54,519 nt of DNA, taken from assembly GCF_900099645.1 (NCBI RefSeq), contig NZ_FMTL01000008.1:1-54519 (forward strand). Reading direction: 5' to 3'. This DNA is from Pseudomonas peli (lineage in GTDB: Bacteria > Pseudomonadota > Gammaproteobacteria > Pseudomonadales > Pseudomonadaceae). A program made the position numbers and the translations under genes. Position 1 is the first letter of the stretch, and each line of letters starts with the position of its first letter. Positions 49,007 to 54,519 of the stretch are shown here, one piece after another. The notes beneath the pieces were generated by a model. The model was not told the DNA's origin. It saw only the letters and a program-made list of their open reading frames with translations, and ran no database searches.

Positions 49007-51166
49007 CTATACCGCAGCAGGGCCAACTCGACCTTTGCGTAGCGCTTCAATTACTGCTTCTTTCGGGCCGTCTGCAACAATATGGCCGTTATCCAGCACC
49101 ACCAGACGGTCGACTAGGCTGAGCATTGAAGCGCGGTGAGTGATCAGCAACATGGTTTTACCCTGGGCCCAGGTTTGCAGACGGTTGCGCAGGATTTCCT
49201 CGCTGGTGTTATCCATGGCGCTGGTGGGTTCATCCAGCAGCAGGATGGGTGGATCAAGTAGTAACGCGCGCGCTAGCAGCACGGCTTGACGCTGACCACC
49301 GGAAAGCAGCTGGCCTCGCTCACCCACAGGGCGGTCGAAGCCTTGCGGATGTTGCCGGGCCAGATCGACCACACCGGTCAGCTCAGCCACTTCTAGCATG
49401 CGTGCATCGCTGACATAGCGTGCGCCTAACGTCAGGTTATCGCGCAGGCTGCCGGCAAGCAGTGGTAGGTCATGGGCGACGTAACCAATCTGGTGGCGTA
49501 AGTCAGCCACGTCGAGCTGACGCAGGTCGAGATTGTCCAGCAGGATTTGCCCTTTGCTAGGGCTGTAGAAAGCCATGACCAGGCGCGCCAAGGTGCTCTT
49601 GCCAGAGCCGCTGCGGCCGATGATGCCGATACGTTCACCAGCTGTCAGACGCAGGCTCACGCCTGCAAGCGCTGGGGTACTTTGTCCCGGGTAGTTGAAT
49701 GTAACGTCGCGTACATCCAGTGCCCCATGCAGTTGGGTGCGGTCTAGTGGTCGTTGTTTGGCCTGACGCTCCTGCGGCAGGGCCATCAGCGCATCGGTGC
49801 TGGTCATGGTCAGGCGCGCTTGCTGGTAGCGGGTGATCAGTCCAGCGATCTGCCCCAGCGGCGCCAAAATACGGCTACCCAGCATGTAGCAGGCCACCAG
49901 TGCACCCACACTGAGCTGGCCGGCGATGATGATGTATACCCCCGCGATGATGGTGGCCATGCCCGCGAACTGCTGCAGAAACAGTGTGCCGTTGGTGGCG
50001 ATCGAGGCCAGTGAGCGAGCATGAATATCGAGACGGGTGAGGGCACCATGGGTTTTTTCCCACTGGTGCTGGCGTTCACTCTCTGCGCTGCAAGCCTTCA
50101 GGGTTTCCAGGCCGCCGAGGGTTTCGATTAGCAGTGCTTGGCGTTGTGAGGCCAGTTGCAGACTTTTTTCCACCGTATCGCGCAGACGCGCCTGGATGAT
50201 AAAGGCGAACAGCGCGGTAATCGGAAACGCCAGCAAGGGGATGACCACCAGCCAGCCGCCGATCAGCCAGATCACCGTAATCATCAGAAATGAGAAGGGC
50301 AGGTCGATCAGGCTGGTGAGGGTGACGGCCGTGAGAAATTCACGCAAACCCTGAAAATCATGAATGCTCTGGGCAAAGCCGCCTATGGTGGCCGGCCGGG
50401 CTGTCATCGACATGCCAGTGATGCGCTCGAACAACGTGGCCGACAGCACCACATCGGTTTTCTTGCCTGCGGTATCGAGCAAGTGCGAGCGCAGGATTTT
50501 CAGCAGCAACTCGAAGCCCATGCCAATAAACAAGCCGATGGCCAGAACCCAGAGCGTTGAGGTGGCCTGGTTGGGCACGACGCGGTCATAGGTCTGCATG
50601 ACGAACAGCGGCACCATCAGGCCGAGCAAGTTGATCAGTAGGCTGGCGAGAATGGCATCGGTATACAACCAACGCGACAGCTTCAGTGTGTCGCGAAACC
50701 AGGCTTCGATACGCGGTACGAGCGGTGAGCGTGCTTCTTCCAATTCATGCCGTGGTCGGGCAAAGAAGGCTTGGCCGCAGTACTCGCTGGCCAGTTGTTC
50801 ACGGCTGACCCACTGTTCGCCGCCATCGGCTTCGCAGGGCAGTATTTGCGCTTGGTTCTTCGGGCCCCATTGACGCAACACCGCGCTGCGGCCGTTTTTC
50901 AACAGCAGCAGAACGGGCAGGTTGAGGGTTGAGATGCTGGCCAGATCGCGTTGCAGCAAACGCCCTTGCAAACCCGCCCGCGCCGCAGCGCGGGGTAGTA
51001 ACTCAGGAGTCAGACGCTGCTCTGGCAAAGGCAGGCCTGCACTCAAGCTGCCACGGCTGGCCGAGCAGCCGTGGAGTTTGCAAAGAATCAACAAGCCATC
51101 AAGCAGCGGATCGTCGTGATTAAGACGCGGATCGCTGGATGACCCCGGCCGTTCCATGGTGGTCAA
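49007..51166 (-). CDS. lapB: type I secretion ATPase LapB
   Basis: LapB (719 residues) is an ABC transporter with permease and ATPase in one chain. The N-terminal 130 residues are a peptidase C39-like domain without the catalytic cysteine context, as in adhesin exporters where it only binds substrate. Six membrane helices (about 155-430) precede the ATPase with Walker A GRSGSGKST, signature LLSGGQRQA and Walker B ILLLDEPTSAMD. The TTG start at 51166 is supported by AAGGAG 8 nt upstream; the next ATG is 9 nt further. Its substrate is surely the adjacent adhesin. Confidence 0.94.
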   Translation of the reverse strand: MTTMERPGSSSDPRLNHDDPLLDGLLILCKLHGCSASRGSLSAGLPLPEQRLTPELLPRAAARAGLQGRLLQRDLASISTLNLPVLLLLKNGRSAVLRQWGPKNQAQILPCEADGGEQWVSREQLASEYCGQAFFARPRHELEEARSPLVPRIEAWFRDTLKLSRWLYTDAILASLLINLLGLMVPLFVMQTYDRVVPNQATSTLWVLAIGLFIGMGFELLLKILRSHLLDTAGKKTDVVLSATLFERITGMSMTARPATIGGFAQSIHDFQGLREFLTAVTLTSLIDLPFSFLMITVIWLIGGWLVVIPLLAFPITALFAFIIQARLRDTVEKSLQLASQRQALLIETLGGLETLKACSAESERQHQWEKTHGALTRLDIHARSLASIATNGTLFLQQFAGMATIIAGVYIIIAGQLSVGALVACYMLGSRILAPLGQIAGLITRYQQARLTMTSTDALMALPQERQAKQRPLDRTQLHGALDVRDVTFNYPGQSTPALAGVSLRLTAGERIGIIGRSGSGKSTLARLVMAFYSPSKGQILLDNLDLRQLDVADLRHQIGYVAHDLPLLAGSLRDNLTLGARYVSDARMLEVAELTGVVDLARQHPQGFDRPVGERGQLLSGGQRQAVLLARALLLDPPILLLDEPTSAMDNTSEEILRNRLQTWAQGKTMLLITHRASMLSLVDRLVVLDNGHIVADGPKEAVIEALRKGRVGPAAV

Positions 51167-51189
51167 GGTTACTACTCCTTATGCCGGTT

Positions 51190-52545
51190 CTATTTCATTG
51201 CCGGCAGACGGGCCTCGCTCTTCACTTCAGTGAGGGCTACAGCTTCTGCCGGTACTACCACTTGCTGCTGACGCAACAAGTCACCCATCGCTGCGGTTAC
51301 CCGGTACATCGAGAACTCTTCGCTAAAGCGCACTTCGCTGTAACGCCGGTTAGCGGTAAAGAGCTCGTTTTCACTGTCCAATAGGTCGAGCAGGGTGCGT
51401 TGGCCAAGGCTGAATTGCTGTTGATAGGCTTCGCGAACTCGTGCGGTGTAGTCTGCGTAATCACGCGCTTTGGGGGTTTGCAGGCGGGCGTTTTCCATGG
51501 CGTTCCAGGCCAGGGAGAGGTTTTCGTTGAGTACGCGTAGGGCGTTGTTACGGATGTCCATCGACTCATTAATCTGGTGTGCAGTCGACTGTAGGCGTGC
51601 TTTGTCGCGCATGCCGTTGAACAGGTTGTAGTTCATCACCACAGCCGCACGCCAACCATTGTTATGACCCTCATCGCCCTGGGTGTTGTTGTCGGCATTG
51701 GTGGCCAACTCAAGGTCAACACGTGGGTAGAAAGTTGATTTGGCAACTTCGTATTGTTTTTCGGCTGCCTGGACGTCGGCCTGTGCGGACTTCAGGAACG
51801 GGTTGTTATCAATCACGGCTTGGCGGGCGCCATCCAAGGTCTCTGGCAATGAGCCCTTGAGTGAGGCGGGCGAGTCCAGCTCGTCCGGCATACGGCCAAC
51901 GGCACTGAAGAAATTGGCTTCGGCATCGGCAAGGTTTACCTGCTCGGTGTAAAGGTTGTTCTCTGCCAGGGCCAGACGTGCTTCAGATTGGTCCAGGTCC
52001 GCCGTGCTGCCAACGCCTTGCTGGCTGCGCAGGCTGATTTGATCATTTATACGTTGGTGGGCTTGTAAGTTGTTACGTGCCAACTCGACCATTTCACGGC
52101 GCATCAGCAGATCCAAATAGACCTCAACGGTACGCAGAGCCAGACTTTCCGATGTGCCCAGGAGCCGATAAGCCCGTGAGTTGACTACTGCTTTGGTGCG
52201 CTCGACTTCATTGGGCGTATTGAAACCATCAAAGATCATCTGCCGCAGGCGCAGCTCAGAGGTGCCGTAATTCAGGGTTTCAGTGTTGTGGTTGCCCAGT
52301 GCTCGTGTGCTGGGGCTGTCGGTATTTTCGCGACCGTAGCCCATCAGCAGGTCGACGGTTGGCAGATAACCGCCTTTGGCAATTTTGACTTCTTCATCCG
52401 ATGAAAGGCGGCTATTGGCCCCTGCATGCACCTCCGGATGGTTGTCCAGAGTGCTCTGGATCGCCTCCGATAAGGTGATGCCTTGTGCCTGGGTACAGAC
52501 CGCTGCCAGCACGATACTGCTCCATAGAGGGTTGAGTGCGCGCAT
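51190..52545 (-). CDS. lapE: TolC-like outer membrane channel LapE
   Basis: LapE (451 residues) forms the outer-membrane exit duct of the type I system. A signal peptide (MRALNPLWSSIVLAAVCTQA) is followed by two outer membrane efflux repeats with ITLSEAIQSTLDNHPEV and long alpha-helical coiled coils. The ATG at 52545 has AAGGAG upstream; 34 further upstream codons are unlikely. In known Lap systems the cleaved or uncleaved adhesin stays lodged in this channel. It is the first gene of the operon and is divergent from the adhesin gene. Confidence 0.94.
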   Translation of the reverse strand: MRALNPLWSSIVLAAVCTQAQGITLSEAIQSTLDNHPEVHAGANSRLSSDEEVKIAKGGYLPTVDLLMGYGRENTDSPSTRALGNHNTETLNYGTSELRLRQMIFDGFNTPNEVERTKAVVNSRAYRLLGTSESLALRTVEVYLDLLMRREMVELARNNLQAHQRINDQISLRSQQGVGSTADLDQSEARLALAENNLYTEQVNLADAEANFFSAVGRMPDELDSPASLKGSLPETLDGARQAVIDNNPFLKSAQADVQAAEKQYEVAKSTFYPRVDLELATNADNNTQGDEGHNNGWRAAVVMNYNLFNGMRDKARLQSTAHQINESMDIRNNALRVLNENLSLAWNAMENARLQTPKARDYADYTARVREAYQQQFSLGQRTLLDLLDSENELFTANRRYSEVRFSEEFSMYRVTAAMGDLLRQQQVVVPAEAVALTEVKSEARLPAMK

Positions 52546-52982
52546 CTGGAAACTCTCCTTATAAGACTTGCTTAATTCCGTCGCCAAAAAAATGGCTTTT
52601 TTGTCTTGTTGATTACTCTTCGCCTGTAACATCACAGCTAAGAACACTTTTCAGCGTAGCTAAGAAAAAATTGTTACAAGCCATATAAGAAAAAAATCTT
52701 ATGCAGACTGATAAAAGCAGCACATTGTTTTCATCCAGAAGCCGTGCATTTCGTGCTTTTAAGTGGCGTGCGCGGCTAAAACAGATGGTCAGATGCAAAT
52801 AGGGGCGGGATCTTGCTGGTGTAATGGGCGACGTGAGTCAGGGTGACAGTTTTTTGTCGTTATTGTTTTTGAGTGTGACGTCGTTTCAACAGCCAGTGGT
52901 TTTGTTCTCTCCTTGAAAGGTATTTCGACCTTTTTTGGCATACGTGTCGGCGGTGGTCGGCAGTTGTAGTGAGGATGGAATC
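52546..52982. promoter_or_regulatory. AT-rich divergent control region of lapE and the adhesin gene
   Basis: This 437-bp region has no gene. Near lapE, TGTAACA (52625-52631) and its inverse TGTTACA (52672-52678) flank two direct copies of AGCTAAGAA. A palindrome ATAAGA-AAAAAA-TCTTAT (52685-52702) follows. Long A/T tracts suggest bent DNA and possible H-NS-like (MvaT) or FleQ control, which is inference. Confidence 0.5.
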
Positions 52983-54519
52983 ATGGCTACTTTGATTGGT
53001 GTCGTCAGCCAAGTTATCGGCGAAGTCTATGCAGTAGCTGGCGACGGAACGCGTCGGCCGCTCAGTGAAGGCGATCGAGTTTTTGCGGGGGAACAAATCG
53101 TTACTGGGGCCGCTGGATCTATTGCGGTTGCCATGAGCAATGGGCAGCAACTGACTCTGGGCCGCGACAGCAGCCTGAATCTCAACGAGCAAATGCTCGC
53201 CGATAATTCCAATTCACAAGTCCCCACCGCTGAAACGCCTCCAGCAGCGCCGAGCGATGGCGACTTGACCGACGTTGAGCAACTGCAGGCCGCAATTGAG
53301 GCCGGCGTCGACCCGACTCTTGAAGGTGCAGCAACTGCTGCGGGCCCAGGTGCGGGTGGTGCCGGCGGTGCTGGTGGTGTGGGCGGCGGTCATTCGTTTG
53401 TACTGCTGGGTGAAACCGGCGGTGCGCTTGATCCGATCATTGGCTTCCCAACCGAAGGGCTGAACACTGGGCCAGAGTTCCCCAATCCTGAGCCTGAGGT
53501 TGCTGATGAGGCGCCAGATGCTCCGGATTTCACTCCGGATATTGATATTGAATATGAGGACGGCAGCGGCACCTTGATTACCGGCCCTGCGGTTGTGGAT
53601 GAAGAGGGATTGGTGAATGGGAGTAACCCCTCCAGCAATTCAGAACAAGCCAGCGGCACCATCATCATCAATTCTCCGGACGGTCTGTCAGCGCTGGAAA
53701 TCCTGGATGTAAATGGTAACTGGATAAACGTAACCAGCGGCGGGGTCGTTCAAGGTCTGTACGGCACACTCACTGTGGATGCGGCCGGTAACTGGACTTA
53801 TAGCCTTACCAGCAACACGCTTAATCACACAAATCCGAATGCAACGGGGGCTGCCGATCAGGTTGGCGAAAGCTTCCCTGTGCGGATGTTTGATCTCGAC
53901 GGTGACGTATCCCCTACGGTACTTATTGACGTTCTGGTGAATGACGACGGTCCGCAGGCTCAGCTGAGTGAGCAATCAGGTGAGTTGAGTTCCGTGGTTG
54001 TAGACGAGAGCCTGGCCAGCCTGGGCGGCGCCTATGCTGACGGAATTGCCTCAGCGGTGCTGAGCGCAGCGGTGGTGCAGTCGCAGTTTGACAGTGTGTT
54101 CGGTGCTGATGGCGCCGCGGCAGGTGATGACGGCACGGTATACAACCTGCAGCTGAGCGGTGCGGATGTACCCAGCGGCCTGTTTGCGGTGGACGCCAGT
54201 GCCCCATTGGGCAAAGGCGAACAGATCGTCCTGAACCAGCTGGGCAACGTGATTACCGGCAGCGCCGGTGGCGTGGCGTATTTCACCCTGACCATCGACC
54301 CGGTCAGTGGTGAAGTGACCCTGGAGCTGCTGGACAACCTCTGGCACGACGACACCGCCGATGCCGATGACAGCGAAGTACTGGCCCTGACTGAAGGTGC
54401 ACTGCTGCTGACCCAGACCGTAACCGACGGCGATGGCGACAGCGACAGCGCCTCGATTGACCTGGGTGCAGCGGGTGTCTTCAGCTTCGAAGACGATGGC
54501 CCCGTGGCACAACTCAGCG
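52983..54519 (+). CDS. lapA: giant LapA-type biofilm adhesin, 5' part (truncated by window end)
   Basis: The frame is open from the ATG at 52983 (GAGGA upstream) to the last base, 512 codons so far. The N-terminal retention module (MATLIGVVSQVIGEVYAVAG to about 75) is the plug that holds LapA-type adhesins in the TolC-like pore. TAAG at 118-121, followed by a Gly-rich stretch, matches the dialanine LapG cleavage site (A119/A120). Acidic repeats follow with NDDGPQAQLSE and EDDGPVAQLS borders of the T1SS-143 kind, and a VCBS-like DLDGDVSP motif. The C-terminal secretion signal is outside the window. It is exported by LapEBC encoded opposite. Confidence 0.92.
   Translation, partial: MATLIGVVSQVIGEVYAVAGDGTRRPLSEGDRVFAGEQIVTGAAGSIAVAMSNGQQLTLGRDSSLNLNEQMLADNSNSQVPTAETPPAAPSDGDLTDVEQLQAAIEAGVDPTLEGAATAAGPGAGGAGGAGGVGGGHSFVLLGETGGALDPIIGFPTEGLNTGPEFPNPEPEVADEAPDAPDFTPDIDIEYEDGSGTLITGPAVVDEEGLVNGSNPSSNSEQASGTIIINSPDGLSALEILDVNGNWINVTSGGVVQGLYGTLTVDAAGNWTYSLTSNTLNHTNPNATGAADQVGESFPVRMFDLDGDVSPTVLIDVLVNDDGPQAQLSEQSGELSSVVVDESLASLGGAYADGIASAVLSAAVVQSQFDSVFGADGAAAGDDGTVYNLQLSGADVPSGLFAVDASAPLGKGEQIVLNQLGNVITGSAGGVAYFTLTIDPVSGEVTLELLDNLWHDDTADADDSEVLALTEGALLLTQTVTDGDGDSDSASIDLGAAGVFSFEDDGPVAQLS

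Overview
The window looks like a Pseudomonas chromosome. This rests on a gene order recR / acyl-CoA dehydrogenase / SDR + Baeyer-Villiger monooxygenase / apt / anr / hemN / ccoSIHG / two tandem ccoNOQP operons / aer that I know from Pseudomonas genomes, on Anr-type control of hemN, on Ohr/OhrR and LapA/B/C/E modules, and on a Pseudomonas-style REP hairpin. All names come from reading the sequence and from family knowledge; no database search was possible.

Left part (1-8.7 kb): the last bases of a 5S rRNA and its terminator, an HU-like nucleoid protein, a chemoreceptor, the 4.5S SRP RNA, two small DUF3509-like genes, then dnaX-ybaB-recR, an acyl-CoA dehydrogenase and a cold-shock protein. From 9 to 21 kb lie metabolic and stress genes. 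These are an AraC regulator divergent from an SDR and a monooxygenase-like protein, a secreted esterase, the ohr/ohrR peroxide module with a 41-codon exported peptide gene, a monooxygenase + SDR pair divergent from its probable TetR regulator, a CPA2 antiporter, a ferritin-like hydrolase and a bacterial voltage-gated sodium channel.

Centre (21-37 kb): a low-oxygen respiration island. It holds apt, the Fe-S regulator Anr, a coiled-coil protein, anaerobic coproporphyrinogen oxidase HemN (with an Anr-type box), a TauE-like membrane protein, CcoS, a small membrane protein, the copper ATPase CcoI, CcoH, CcoG, and two complete cbb3 cytochrome oxidase operons. Together these make the high-affinity terminal oxidases, their haem and copper supply, and their oxygen-sensing regulator.

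Right part (37-54.5 kb): an alpha/beta hydrolase, nfuA with an IscR-like site, an RlmN/Cfr-type radical SAM paralogue, a DUF1883 protein, a DMT exporter, aceK overlapping a TonB-dependent receptor, a 43-codon gene, an Aer-type PAS chemoreceptor and a DTW-domain protein. It ends with the type I secretion operon lapE-lapB-lapC, divergent from the 5' end of a giant LapA-type adhesin. That adhesin has a retention module, a dialanine cleavage site and large repeats, and runs off the right edge. LapD and LapG, expected partners, are not in the window.

I saw no CRISPR array, prophage, integrase, transposase or tRNA. The most distinctive items are the exported micro-protein in the ohr module, paired operator-like repeats at the AraC and TetR loci, the sodium channel followed by an 18-bp perfect hairpin, and the AT-rich palindromic control region between lapE and the adhesin.
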